DNA of 15,207 nt from JAAZNO01 sp012798275. Its GTDB lineage: Bacteria; Chloroflexota; Anaerolineae; B4-G1; SLSP01. A program made the translations under genes and the position numbers. Below are positions 7,530-15,207 of the stretch, piece after piece. The first letter of the stretch is position 1; every line of letters starts with the position of its first letter. The notes under the pieces were generated by a model. The model searched no databases, was not told the DNA's origin, and saw nothing but the letters and a program-made list of their open reading frames with translations. The stretch covers positions 1 to 15,207 of the forward strand of contig DAOPQD010000075.1 of the NCBI GenBank assembly GCA_035347995.1, written 5' to 3'.

Positions 7530-10500
7530 TTAGCCTTTTGGGAGGAGCTCCAGACTCTCGCCCAGCTGCGCGTACCATCCATCGAGCTCCTGCTGCACGG
7601 CGATGGTTTTCCCCAGCGCGGTGACGATGCGGCAGTAGGTGCGGATGTCGTCGAGCGTGAGGCGCCGCTCCTGGCGGTCTTTGAGCCACTTCTCGCAGAC
7701 CTGGTAGCCACCTACTTGATACGTCCACACGTCCAGCGGGACAGGGGCGAAAACCTGGGTGGAGTTGATGTAGACGCGCGCGGCGGCGGGGTCATAACGC
7801 AGGCCATCTTTACGCCCGCGCGCGATGCTGCTATCGCCTGCCCCCTCGAAGCGGCACGTGGGGGGCTCGAGCTCCGGCGAGCGGAGCAGGTGCAGGGCAA
7901 TGAGGCGCTCGCCCAGCCCGGCGAAGGCGGCGAACACGGTGCTCTCGCGGGTGAAAGGGATGCGGGGGAAATCCATGCGCAGGAATTCGGCGTAGCGCGC
8001 GCGATAGGTTGGGGTGTAGAGGATGGCGTAGACGTAGGCGAAGACTTCTTCCGGTGATGGGGTGCGCCCGTAGGTCGCCGCGAGCGTGGGAAGCAGGGCA
8101 GGGTGCAAATTAGGGCGGCGACCGGCGGGTTCGAGGGCCGCAAAGAGCGTCGCGGGGGCGGCTTCCGGGTCGGGGTAGAGGTAGAGAGGGAACACAAAAC
8201 CGTTGTTAGACGTTTTGGGCGACATACAAATAACTTCGGTGATGTGTGTTGTGACTTGCGCATGTTTGAAGGTTTCTCCCTTTGTCATTCGGGATGTAAT
8301 CAACGCTAAATTTTCCCCTGCCAGCATGTGGCGCATGACCTCCCCGCGATGCCGCTCAATGAGCGCGGTGTGGTAGTAGAGCCAGCGTTCATCGAAGGGC
8401 CGGTAAAGGCAGCGCGTGAACTTCTCTTCCCAGGCAGCATCGGCGCGCAACGCCGCGCGCGTCGCCCGGAGCGTCCATGTTGGCTTGTCGCGCAAGCCAT
8501 ACGCCTGCGCGGCCAGTTCATCGGGCATATCGGAATCGCGCAACGTCCGAATCCGCCGCTTGAGGGCTTCGAGGTCGAAATCGAAAACAAAACCATCCCG
8601 CGCCGTGACAATCCCCACGCTGTTGACGGGGAACAGTTCCGGCACGCCGGGGAAGCGGCGGTAGTCTGCTTCTAGCGCGGCATCATGCGGCGTGAAGAGG
8701 TAGAACGGCGTCTGCGGCGTGAGTTCCGTCCAGGGGGTATCGGCCAGTGTGTGCGCGTCGAGCCAGGCGTATTTGTCCGCCCGCGCGCCCCACACATCCG
8801 CGTGATATAGGCGGGACACGGCCTCGCCCTTCCCGCGCCCGTTTTTGATGAAAAACGCGATGGCCACGCCCTGGCGAATGTCGAAGACGTTCTCGTCCTT
8901 GCCGCCCTCTGGCGTGGTCTCACGCTTGAGTGCGTTGCCGTGTAAATCCAGCACATAGAGCGCGTCGAACGTGTGCAGCAGGCTCTGGCGCATCCCCCGG
9001 AATGTAGGGTTATCCAGGTAGCCGTGATTGGTGATCATGCCCACCACGCCCCGCCCGGCCTGTTCGATCTTCCACTGGGCAAAGCGCAGGAATTTCACAT
9101 AATCATCTTGCAGCCATTTGGGGTTCTTCTCGCCCAGCGGCTGGCCATCCACTTGCTTGTAATCGTCAATCAGGCCCGTGATCCATGCGCCGGTGTTGCT
9201 GGAATGGCCGGAGTAGGGCGGGTTGCCCAGGATGACGAGGACGGGCGTCTGCTTTTTCACCTCGGCGGCGAGGCGGGATTCTTCCGCCAGCGCGGCGAAG
9301 CCCGGCAGCCGGCTCTGTTCCAGTTCCAGATCGTCCAGCGTGTTGGTGAGATAGAAGGGCATCCGCTCCTCATCCGTCAGCCGGTAGCCCAGCTCCTCCA
9401 GGAAAAACGCCATCTTGAGATGCCCCACGGCATAAGGCGCCATCATCAGCTCGAAGGCGTAGAAGTGCTTGAGGATGTGCTCACGGATGAAAGTGGCCTG
9501 TGCGCCGTGGCCGTAGCGGGCGGTGAACTCGCTCACGGCCTGCTGCGCGGCGCGCGCCACAAACGTCATCGTCCCGGCGGCAGGATCAAGTAGGGTTACA
9601 TCCGGCGCGGCCAGCCCCTCGACCTTGCCGAACTCTGTCTGCAGCAGGCCGTGGAGGGAGCGGACGATGTAGCTTACCACCGGTTCAGGCGTGTAATAGA
9701 CGCCGCGCCGCTCGCGCTCGGCGGGATCGTACTGCGCCAGGAACGTCTCGTAGAAATGCACAATCGGATCGCTGCCTTTTCCCTCATGGTAATAGCGGTC
9801 AAGGATGCCGGGCGCGTCGGCCACCGCCAACACTTCGGCGATGTCGTCCACGCACCAGGCCAGCGGCTCGGGCAGGTCGCCCAGGGAGATGAAGCGGAAC
9901 AGATCGCGCAGCACGCCAATGGTGTGCGGGATGCTGTGAAAGGCAACGCGACGGTTGAAGACGCCGTCCGTGCGGATACGGGCGGCGAACAGCCCGTAAG
10001 TCACTGTCTGCGCGTAGAGATCGGCGAAATCCTCCGGCGTGAGGCTGCCGATGAGAAATTGCTTGAAGGCCTCGTAGAAACCGGTGAGGAAGCCGGGACG
10101 CTCGCGCTCGGCGGTGAGCTGCTGCGCGGTCACATCACGCAAGAAGTGCGTGTGCCTGGCAAGCTCCACCGCCAGCGATTCGGCTGTGAAGGTGGCAGGC
10201 AGCGCAAAATCGAGGAATTGTTCCAGCAGGGCCGTGAGCGCCTCCGGCTTTTCGGCAGGCGGCGCCGTGTGGAGGCGCGTGAGCATGGCCGGGCGGCCCA
10301 GCAGCGCCGTGGCGCTGCATTCGCCGTTGCGGTAGAGGCGGAACTCCAGGAAGTTGGTGAGGATGAGGTTGGGGAATGTGTCGCGGTAGCGGCGCAGCTG
10401 CTCGGACTCCTCCACGCGATCCAGGTGCTCTTCGGTGGGCTTCTTTGCCTCTACATAGCCGATGATGCGATCGCTGCCGTTCCACAGGCGGAAGTCAGGG

Positions 10501-10682
10501 TTGCCCGCGTCGGTGGCCTTCGGTAGCGTGGTGACGTGGACATCGGTCTTCCCTGCTGCCCGTGCCGCCTCCTCCAGCAACGCTGCCAGTGCCGGATAAA
10601 AGCTCTCCTCGCGAGCATCGCCGCGTTGCTGCGTCTCGGCCAGCGCTTTGAGATAGGTGGTGTAGTGGCTTTTGGATTTCAT
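7530..10682 (-). CDS. Single-chain restriction-modification enzyme, Type ISP/IIG-like (nuclease plus N6-adenine methyltransferase)
   Basis: The 1050-residue protein combines nuclease, methyltransferase and target recognition in one chain. The N-terminus has a PD-(D/E)XK-type nuclease (E25/E26, D63 in NPDFRL, E78-A-K80). A conserved RRGVYYTPEPVV segment (about 324-335) leads into the N6-adenine methyltransferase with motif I DPAAGT (366-371) and catalytic motif IV NPPY (487-490). The C-terminal third contains VYAILYTPTYRxxY (about 875) and VGGYQVCEKWLKDR, which I associate with Type ISP enzymes. Classical Type ISP enzymes are about 1500-1600 residues with a helicase between nuclease and methyltransferase; none is present here, so cleavage should be Type IIG-like. 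The start at 10682 is preceded by AAGGAAGG. An in-frame start 27 codons earlier gives an atypical N-terminus and was rejected. The gene follows the transporter operon after 67 bp containing two ATGCAT palindromes. Whether it has its own promoter is unclear. No separate specificity or methylase gene is adjacent. Confidence 0.85.
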   Translation of the reverse strand: MKSKSHYTTYLKALAETQQRGDAREESFYPALAALLEEAARAAGKTDVHVTTLPKATDAGNPDFRLWNGSDRIIGYVEAKKPTEEHLDRVEESEQLRRYRDTFPNLILTNFLEFRLYRNGECSATALLGRPAMLTRLHTAPPAEKPEALTALLEQFLDFALPATFTAESLAVELARHTHFLRDVTAQQLTAERERPGFLTGFYEAFKQFLIGSLTPEDFADLYAQTVTYGLFAARIRTDGVFNRRVAFHSIPHTIGVLRDLFRFISLGDLPEPLAWCVDDIAEVLAVADAPGILDRYYHEGKGSDPIVHFYETFLAQYDPAERERRGVYYTPEPVVSYIVRSLHGLLQTEFGKVEGLAAPDVTLLDPAAGTMTFVARAAQQAVSEFTARYGHGAQATFIREHILKHFYAFELMMAPYAVGHLKMAFFLEELGYRLTDEERMPFYLTNTLDDLELEQSRLPGFAALAEESRLAAEVKKQTPVLVILGNPPYSGHSSNTGAWITGLIDDYKQVDGQPLGEKNPKWLQDDYVKFLRFAQWKIEQAGRGVVGMITNHGYLDNPTFRGMRQSLLHTFDALYVLDLHGNALKRETTPEGGKDENVFDIRQGVAIAFFIKNGRGKGEAVSRLYHADVWGARADKYAWLDAHTLADTPWTELTPQTPFYLFTPHDAALEADYRRFPGVPELFPVNSVGIVTARDGFVFDFDLEALKRRIRTLRDSDMPDELAAQAYGLRDKPTWTLRATRAALRADAAWEEKFTRCLYRPFDERWLYYHTALIERHRGEVMRHMLAGENLALITSRMTKGETFKHAQVTTHITEVICMSPKTSNNGFVFPLYLYPDPEAAPATLFAALEPAGRRPNLHPALLPTLAATYGRTPSPEEVFAYVYAILYTPTYRARYAEFLRMDFPRIPFTRESTVFAAFAGLGERLIALHLLRSPELEPPTCRFEGAGDSSIARGRKDGLRYDPAAARVYINSTQVFAPVPLDVWTYQVGGYQVCEKWLKDRQERRLTLDDIRTYCRIVTALGKTIAVQQELDGWYAQLGESLELLPKG

Positions 10683-10749
10683 GGGCCTTCCTTGAGTCGG
10701 CGATGCGTAAGCAAAAATCACGCAAGATGCATTATGCATTACCCATAGT

Positions 10750-12642
10750 TTAGCCCAAATCAAGCGCCGGACAAATCTCCATTTCCCTCTCCCCCTCCAC
10801 CCGCGGCCTCTTGAACTGGCTCATGTACAGGGTGTAGTAGAAGCCGCGTTTCGCCAGCAGGCTCTCGTGCGTGCCGCGCTCGATGATCTCGCCATCTTTG
10901 ATGACCATGACGCAATCCGCGTTGCGGATGGTGCTCAGCCGGTGCGCGATGACGAAATTCGTGCGCCCCGCCATCAGCCGCCACAGCGCCGCCTGCAGGT
11001 GCTTCTCCGTGCGCGTGTCCACGTTGCTCGTGGCCTCGTCCAGGATCAGCACTTCGGGATCGGCCAACACCGCGCGGGCGATGGCGAGCAGCTGCCGTTG
11101 TCCCTGGCTGAGGTTGCTGCCGCGCTCCGCGAGCTCCGTCTGATAGCCCTGCGGCAGTCGGTGAATGAAGCTATCGGCGTTGGCGAGCTGCGCCGCGGCG
11201 ATCACCTCCTCGTCGGTGGCGTCCAGCCGCCCGTAGCGGATGTTTTCCATGACCGTCGTGGCAAAGAGGAAGTTATCCTGCAGCACCAGCCCCAGCTTCC
11301 GCCGTAAATCCGCTATTTTGATGTTGCGAATGTCAATCCCATCAATGTGAATTGCGCCGCAGTCCACGTCGTAGAAGCGCGTCAGCAGATTGATGATCGT
11401 CGTCTTGCCGGCGCCGGTTGGCCCGACCAGCGCGATCAACTGTCCCGGCTCGGCGTAGAGGTGAATGTGCTTCAGTACCGGCACGCCCGGCTCATAGCCA
11501 AAACACACGTCGTCAAAGCTCACCCGCCCCTGGATGTGTTCCAACGGCAGGGCATCCGGCGCGTCCACCATCTCCGGGGGTTCGTCGAGGAGCTCGAAGA
11601 CGCGCTCGGCGCCCGCCAGCGCCGACTGGATGGTGTTGAAGAGCTGCGCAATCTGGTTGAGCGGACGCGCGAAGCTGCGGGCGTAGTTGATGAAGGTAGC
11701 AATCACCCCGACGGTCGCCAGTCCCTCCACGGCCAGCCAGCCGCCCGCTCCCGCCACCAGCGCCAGGCCGATGTTGTTGATCAGGTTCATCAGCGGCCCC
11801 ATGAAGCCGGTGAGGGTTTCGGCGCGCGTCGCCGCTGCGCGCAGCTCGCGATTGGCGACGGCGAAGGCCTCGATGGCCGCCTCTTCTCGCACGAAGGCCT
11901 GCACCGTTTTCTCGCCGGAGATGGTCTCCTCGATGATGCTGTTGAGCGTCCCCAGGTGCTTTTGCTGCGCGCGGTAGCCCTCGCGCGTGCGCCGGGTGAT
12001 GAACCGGGTCAGCGTCACCGTCAGCGGGATGATGAACAGCGTGATCACCGCCAGCGGCACGTTGACCACGAACATCATGATGATCACCCCGACGAGGTTG
12101 AAGGCGCTGGCGAAGAGCTGCGCCGCGCTGCTGCTCAGCGTATTGCTGATGTTTTCCACGTCATTCGTGAGGCGGCTCATCAAATCGCCGTGGGGGTGCT
12201 GATCGAAGAAGCGCAGCGAGAGCGTCTGCAGTTTGGCAAAGAGCTCCTCCCGCAAATCGCGCACGGCGTATTGGGCGACGCCCGCCATGAGATAGTTCTG
12301 CGCCCACGTCCCGGCGGAGGCCAGCACGTAGACGCCTATCATCATGCCTGCCAGACGGGCAAGGCCCCTCAGGTCGCGTTGGGCGATGTAAGTATCTATC
12401 GCCCGTCCCATGAGATAGGGCCCCAGCAATTCCAGCGCGGCGGTGATGATGATCAACACGGCGGCGGCGGAAAGCGTCCACTTTTGCCGTTCCAGATAGC
12501 GCCACAGCCGCTTGAGCGTGCCGAGCGCGTTCTTGACTTTGGGTTTCTCTTGCGCCATCCCCATCGGCCCGCCCCGGTGAGGGCCAAACTGGAGGGGCGG
12601 TGGCTGCGGGGCGTCGGTCGTGGACGGGTTGGATTTAGCCAT
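10750..12642 (-). CDS. ABC exporter half-transporter, second subunit (catalytic NBD, LSQGQ signature)
   Basis: This 630-residue type-I exporter half has an N-terminal Pro/Gly-rich extension (about 1-45), six membrane helices (about 60-345) and a nucleotide-binding domain. Walker A is GPTGAGKT (407-414, K413). Walker B ends in D535-E536 with the catalytic Glu intact. The switch histidine H567 (IAHRLST) is intact, but the signature is LSQGQ (511-515) instead of LSGGQ. This is the pattern of the TM288/YfiC-type partner in heterodimeric multidrug exporters. In those, the canonical ATP site pairs this subunit's Walker motifs with the other subunit's signature. The start at 12642 is preceded by CGGAGG and overlaps the end of the upstream gene by 8 nt (ATGGCTAA), implying translational coupling and a roughly 1:1 ratio. 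A longer upstream start only reads out of frame through the neighbour. The substrate cannot be told from sequence; drugs, lipids or peptides are all possible. Confidence 0.9.
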   Translation of the reverse strand: MAKSNPSTTDAPQPPPLQFGPHRGGPMGMAQEKPKVKNALGTLKRLWRYLERQKWTLSAAAVLIIITAALELLGPYLMGRAIDTYIAQRDLRGLARLAGMMIGVYVLASAGTWAQNYLMAGVAQYAVRDLREELFAKLQTLSLRFFDQHPHGDLMSRLTNDVENISNTLSSSAAQLFASAFNLVGVIIMMFVVNVPLAVITLFIIPLTVTLTRFITRRTREGYRAQQKHLGTLNSIIEETISGEKTVQAFVREEAAIEAFAVANRELRAAATRAETLTGFMGPLMNLINNIGLALVAGAGGWLAVEGLATVGVIATFINYARSFARPLNQIAQLFNTIQSALAGAERVFELLDEPPEMVDAPDALPLEHIQGRVSFDDVCFGYEPGVPVLKHIHLYAEPGQLIALVGPTGAGKTTIINLLTRFYDVDCGAIHIDGIDIRNIKIADLRRKLGLVLQDNFLFATTVMENIRYGRLDATDEEVIAAAQLANADSFIHRLPQGYQTELAERGSNLSQGQRQLLAIARAVLADPEVLILDEATSNVDTRTEKHLQAALWRLMAGRTNFVIAHRLSTIRNADCVMVIKDGEIIERGTHESLLAKRGFYYTLYMSQFKRPRVEGEREMEICPALDLG

Positions 12643-14380
12643 TGAGCATGCCTCCGTTCCCCAGCTGGGAGTCGTAGATGTCGCGGTAGATGGGGCTTGA
12701 GGCCAGCAGCTCGTCGTGCGAACCCTCGGCGACGATGCGCCCATCATCCAGCACCAGAATTTTGTCGGCGGTGAGGACGGTGCTGATGCGCTGCGCGATG
12801 ACGAAACTCGTGCGGTCCCGCAGCAGCACCTCCAGCGCGGCCTGAATCTTCGCCTCCGTCTCCACATCCACGGCGCTGGTGCTGTCGTCGAGGATCAGCA
12901 CCGCCGGGTTTATCAAGAGCGCCCGGGCGATGGCGAGCCGCTGCTTCTGTCCACCGGAGAGATTGACGCCGCGCTGCCCCACTTCGGTATCGTAGCCGTC
13001 GGGGAAGCTCATGATAAAATCATGCGCCTGCGCGGCCTGGGCCGCGGCGATGACCTCGGCATCACTCGCGTCGGGGCGACCATAGCGGATGTTGTCGCGG
13101 ATCGTGCCGCTGAAGAGCACGGTCTCCTGCAGCGCGATGCCGATGGCGCGCCGCAGGGACGCCTGCTCGAGCTCGCGGACGTCCACGCCGTCGAAGGTCA
13201 CGCGGCCGGCGGTCACGTCGTAGAAGCGGGGGATGAGCTGCACCAGGCTCGACTTGCCCGCGCCGGTCATTCCCAGCAGCGCCACCGTCTGCCCCGGCTC
13301 CGCGGTGAAGCTGATGTCTTTGAGCACCGGGTCGCCGCAGTTGCCGTCATAGCTGAAGCAGACATTCTCGAAGGTCACGCGGCCCCGCGGTGCGGGGATC
13401 TGGCGCGGCTGGGGCGGATCCTGAACCGCCGGCTGGCTGAGCAGCACTTCCTGGATGCGCGCCGCCGACGCCCCCGCCCGCGCCGCGCCGATGACCAACA
13501 TGCTCACCATCATCAGCGAGAACAGCGTGGTGTTGAGATAATTGACGAAGGCGATGATCTGCCCGACCTGCATCCCGCCCTGCGTCACCTCGACGCCGCC
13601 AAACCACAACACGGCCACCACGCCCAGGTTCATGGTCAGCATCATGAAGGGCGTCGTCGCCGCGCTGAGCCGGGCCACGACGAGGTTTTGATTGACCAGC
13701 GCGTCGTTGGCCTTGCCGAAGCGTTGCTCCTCGCAGGTCTCCCGCACGAAGGCCTTGACCACCCGGACGCCGGCCAGATTCTCCTGCATCACGCCGTTGA
13801 GCTTGTCGAGCCGCTCCTGCACGCGGGTGTAGAGCGGCGTCGCCTTGTGGATGAACCAGCTCATGACAAGCAGTTCTATCGGCATCAGCATCAGGGGGAT
13901 GAAGGTGAGCTGCGGACTGGTGACGATCGCCATGACCAGGCTGCCGATCAGCAGCAGCGGGGCGCGGATCATCATCCGTAGCGTCATGTAGATCGCTTGC
14001 TGCACCTGGGTGACGTCGTTGGTGAGGCGGGTGATGAGCCGTCCGATCTCCAGCTCTTCGAGATTGGCGAAGGAGAGCTCCTGCACCTTGCGGAACAATG
14101 TCTCACGCAGGTCGGCGGCGAAACCCTGGACGGCGCGCACGGCGAAGAAGCCGTTGCTCATGCCGCCGAACGCGCCGATGATCGCGAAGCCGATCATCAT
14201 CCCGCCGAGTTGCAGCACCAGCGGCAGGTTTTTCTGCGCGATGCCTTCATCCACGATGCGGGCGATCATGCGGGGCTGCATCAGGTCCATTGCCACTTCG
14301 AGCATCATCAGCAGCGGGGCGATCAACGCCCACACGCGATACGGTTTGAGAAAGCGCAATAACTGCACAATAGATTTCAT
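12635..14380 (-). CDS. ABC exporter half-transporter, first subunit (degenerate NBD)
   Basis: This 581-residue type-I exporter half has six membrane helices in about 1-310, then a nucleotide-binding domain. Walker A is GMTGAGKS (370-377, K376) and the signature is canonical LSGGQ (474-478). Walker B has Asp at the catalytic position (D498-D499 in LILDDSTSAVD) and the switch His is replaced by Gln (Q530 in IAQRIST). These changes define the non-hydrolysing site of heterodimeric exporters such as TM287/TM288 and YfiB/YfiC-type pairs, so it should work only with the gene directly downstream. Its ATG overlaps the TGA of the upstream regulator by 4 nt (ATGA), and it overlaps the next gene by 8 nt, so all three are co-translated. 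Confidence 0.9.
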   Translation of the reverse strand: MKSIVQLLRFLKPYRVWALIAPLLMMLEVAMDLMQPRMIARIVDEGIAQKNLPLVLQLGGMMIGFAIIGAFGGMSNGFFAVRAVQGFAADLRETLFRKVQELSFANLEELEIGRLITRLTNDVTQVQQAIYMTLRMMIRAPLLLIGSLVMAIVTSPQLTFIPLMLMPIELLVMSWFIHKATPLYTRVQERLDKLNGVMQENLAGVRVVKAFVRETCEEQRFGKANDALVNQNLVVARLSAATTPFMMLTMNLGVVAVLWFGGVEVTQGGMQVGQIIAFVNYLNTTLFSLMMVSMLVIGAARAGASAARIQEVLLSQPAVQDPPQPRQIPAPRGRVTFENVCFSYDGNCGDPVLKDISFTAEPGQTVALLGMTGAGKSSLVQLIPRFYDVTAGRVTFDGVDVRELEQASLRRAIGIALQETVLFSGTIRDNIRYGRPDASDAEVIAAAQAAQAHDFIMSFPDGYDTEVGQRGVNLSGGQKQRLAIARALLINPAVLILDDSTSAVDVETEAKIQAALEVLLRDRTSFVIAQRISTVLTADKILVLDDGRIVAEGSHDELLASSPIYRDIYDSQLGNGGMLNG

Positions 14381-14838
14381 GGATGGTTCTCCGCGGCGAA
14401 ATGGGCGGTGCGCAGCAGGTTGTCGCGCACACAGAGCAGCAGGCGATGGAGGGTCGCCTGTTCTTCGGGACTCAGCCCGGTGAAGGTTTCCTCATCCAGG
14501 GTGCGGAAGAGCGCCTGTAAGCGTTCCGCCGTCTGCCGTCCCTTCTCGGTGAGGAACACCCGTGAGACGCGCTGATCGTTCGGGTCGGGCTGGCGTTGAA
14601 CAAAACCGGCACATTCCAGCCGCTGCACCATCCTGGTCATGGTCGCGGGGGTCACGTGCAACACGTCCGCCAGCTCCGTGTGCGTGCGCCCTTCGTGTTC
14701 CTGAAGGGCCAGGAGCAACGGCGGCTGTCCGCGATGCAGGCCGAGCGCGCTGAATTGCGCGCGCGCCCGCTCATGGTGCAGCCGCGATACCTGCGCCAGG
14801 AGATGGTCCAACGACTTCGGTTCGGGCATGTAAGACAT
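14377..14838 (-). CDS. MarR-family transcriptional regulator
   Basis: The 153-residue protein has the MarR layout: N-terminal dimerisation helices (about 8-35), a winged helix-turn-helix (about 50-105) with THTELADVLHVTPATMTRMVQRLE and a wing rich in charged residues (DPNDQRVSRVFLT), then C-terminal dimerisation helices. The DPNDxR wing motif is characteristic of the family. It is the first gene of an operon with two ABC exporter subunits, a common arrangement in which the regulator represses its own operon until it binds a small ligand, often an exported compound. That role is inference. The start at 14838 has GAGGAG 5 nt upstream. A second in-frame ATG three codons later is less well spaced. 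Confidence 0.9.
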   Translation of the reverse strand: MSYMPEPKSLDHLLAQVSRLHHERARAQFSALGLHRGQPPLLLALQEHEGRTHTELADVLHVTPATMTRMVQRLECAGFVQRQPDPNDQRVSRVFLTEKGRQTAERLQALFRTLDEETFTGLSPEEQATLHRLLLCVRDNLLRTAHFAAENHP

Positions 14839-14870
14839 AGGGTCTCCTCGGCAAATAGAGAGCAGTGAGT

Positions 14871-14904
14871 TGTGAGTCGAGAGCTGTCGCAGTCACGACT
14901 CACA
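14871..14904. promoter_or_regulatory. Inverted repeat upstream of the MarR gene, candidate operator or hairpin
   Basis: TGTGAGTCG (14871-14879) and its exact complement CGACTCACA (14896-14904) are separated by 16 bp. The repeat lies 33-66 bp upstream of the regulator's start codon, in the right place for an autoregulatory operator. MarR sites are usually tighter palindromes of 16-20 bp, so it could instead be a hairpin in the leader RNA. I could not find a clear -10/-35 pair around it. Confidence 0.4.
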
Positions 14905-14993
14905 GGGTAACTGTTCAGCCATGGGCTAAAAAACGCAAGGTTTCCTGGCGACTGCTGAAGATTGAGAATCAACTCTTGCCCTCTATCCCCTGT

Positions 14994-15038
14994 CCCCTTT
15001 CCCCCGCGCAAGGCGCGGGGGAAAGGGGGACCTTTTTT
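14994..15038 (+). repeat. 16-bp GC-rich palindrome followed by T6 (hairpin A)
   Basis: CCCCTTTCCCCCGCGC (14994-15009) pairs perfectly with 15013-15028 across a 3-nt loop and is followed by GACC and six Ts (15033-15038) on the plus strand. It has the form of a rho-independent terminator for rightward transcription, yet no plus-strand gene is visible to its left. It may be a dispersed palindromic element or a block against antisense transcription into the region right of the operon. Confidence 0.6.
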
Positions 15039-15040
15039 GT

Positions 15041-15090
15041 GGGGTTTTGCAGGCGGGCTACGCTCGCCTGCAAAACCCCCTTATTTTTTC
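15041..15090 (+). repeat. 15-bp perfect palindrome followed by T-rich tract (hairpin B)
   Basis: GGGGTTTTGCAGGCG (15041-15055) pairs perfectly with CGCCTGCAAAACCCC (15065-15079), and two more inner pairs (one G-U) are possible. TTATTTTTT follows at 15081-15089. It lies 12 nt beyond hairpin A and has the same polarity, but its sequence is unrelated. Confidence 0.6.
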
Positions 15091-15093
15091 TCT

Positions 15094-15127
15094 CCCTCCC
15101 CAACGGCACAGGCGCCGTTGGGGAGGG
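15094..15127. repeat. 14-bp palindrome with polypurine flank (hairpin C)
   Basis: CCCTCCCCAACGGC (15094-15107) pairs perfectly with GCCGTTGGGGAGGG (15114-15127) across a 6-nt loop. A second G-rich run, GAGGGAGGGG (15132-15141), follows and could compete for the C-rich arm. No T-run follows. It resembles the short CCCTCCCC...GGGGAGGG palindromes seen between genes in many Chloroflexota genomes; this comparison is from memory. Confidence 0.55.
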
Positions 15128-15207
15128 GGCTGAGGGAGGGGCAAAAGCTACGGCTCACAAAGGTTCATCCATCGCCGTCGAGCTACCTGACGCCAGGCTG
15201 AACTATG

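Larger units (their letters stand above)
14839..15207. other. Gene-free right edge of the window
   Basis: These 369 bases hold the regulator's upstream region, the inverted repeat at 14871-14904 and the three palindromes at 14994-15127. The last 65 bases show nothing I can name. I see no tRNA, no protein-coding frame with a ribosome site, and no gene entering from the right edge. Confidence 0.6.

Noticed and set aside
7530..10682. BREX PglX-type methyltransferase
   Set aside because: No other BREX genes are nearby, and the protein has an N-terminal PD-(D/E)XK nuclease and Type ISP-like C-terminal motifs.
10683..10763. N-terminal extension of the restriction-modification protein by 27 codons
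   Set aside because: It lacks a ribosome site and overlaps the stop codon of the transporter gene. The start at 10682 has AAGGAAGG and begins where family-like sequence begins.
12643..12867. N-terminal extension of the second ABC subunit by 75 codons
   Set aside because: This is the +1 shadow of the first subunit's C-terminal coding region (Arg/Ser-rich, no similarity to exporters). A good ribosome site precedes 12642.
1..15207. tRNA, rRNA, CRISPR array, transposase or attachment site
   Set aside because: None was recognisable: there are no cloverleaf sequences, no regularly spaced direct repeats and no transposase or integrase motifs in any frame.

Overview
The window is GC-rich and every convincing gene lies on the minus strand, so genes are read from right to left. 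The likely source is a member of the Chloroflexota, probably Anaerolineae-like. The evidence is a very large secreted DUF11/PKD protein ending in a YLPLV-type tail, which I associate with surface proteins of that phylum, together with long GC-rich intergenic palindromes. This assignment is inference; there is no rRNA or other phylogenetic marker here.

Right part (about 14377-15207): a MarR-family regulator opens a tightly coupled operon. Its upstream region has a 9-bp inverted repeat close to the start codon and, further out, three strong palindromes in a row. The regulator overlaps the first of two ABC exporter half-transporters by 4 bp, and that gene overlaps the second by 8 bp. The two halves form a textbook asymmetric heterodimer: one carries Asp and Gln in place of the catalytic Glu and switch His, and the other carries the altered signature LSQGQ.

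Centre (7530-10749): 67 bp after the transporter operon comes a single-chain restriction-modification enzyme of about 1050 residues. It has an N-terminal PD-(D/E)XK nuclease, an N6-adenine methyltransferase core and a C-terminal Type ISP-like region, with no helicase.

Left part (1-7529): an approximately 500-bp gap holds a consensus sigma-70-type promoter and an approximately 285-nt leader with several hairpins. These precede a 1919-residue exported protein. That protein has a higher-order architecture: four DUF11-type repeats, a duplicated Trp-rich module, the same four repeat types again in the same order, two more DUF11 repeats, two PKD domains and the YLPLV tail. A terminator follows it. 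A second promoter with perfect hexamers then drives a ferritin-like/VIT1 fusion resembling the iron exporter MbfA.

Taken together this looks like an accessory envelope/defence neighbourhood: regulated export, a standalone restriction system, a giant surface protein and an iron-handling membrane protein. Nothing shows that the separate units act in one pathway. The least explained material is the internal organisation of the giant surface protein, its leader RNA, and the cluster of palindromes at the right edge.
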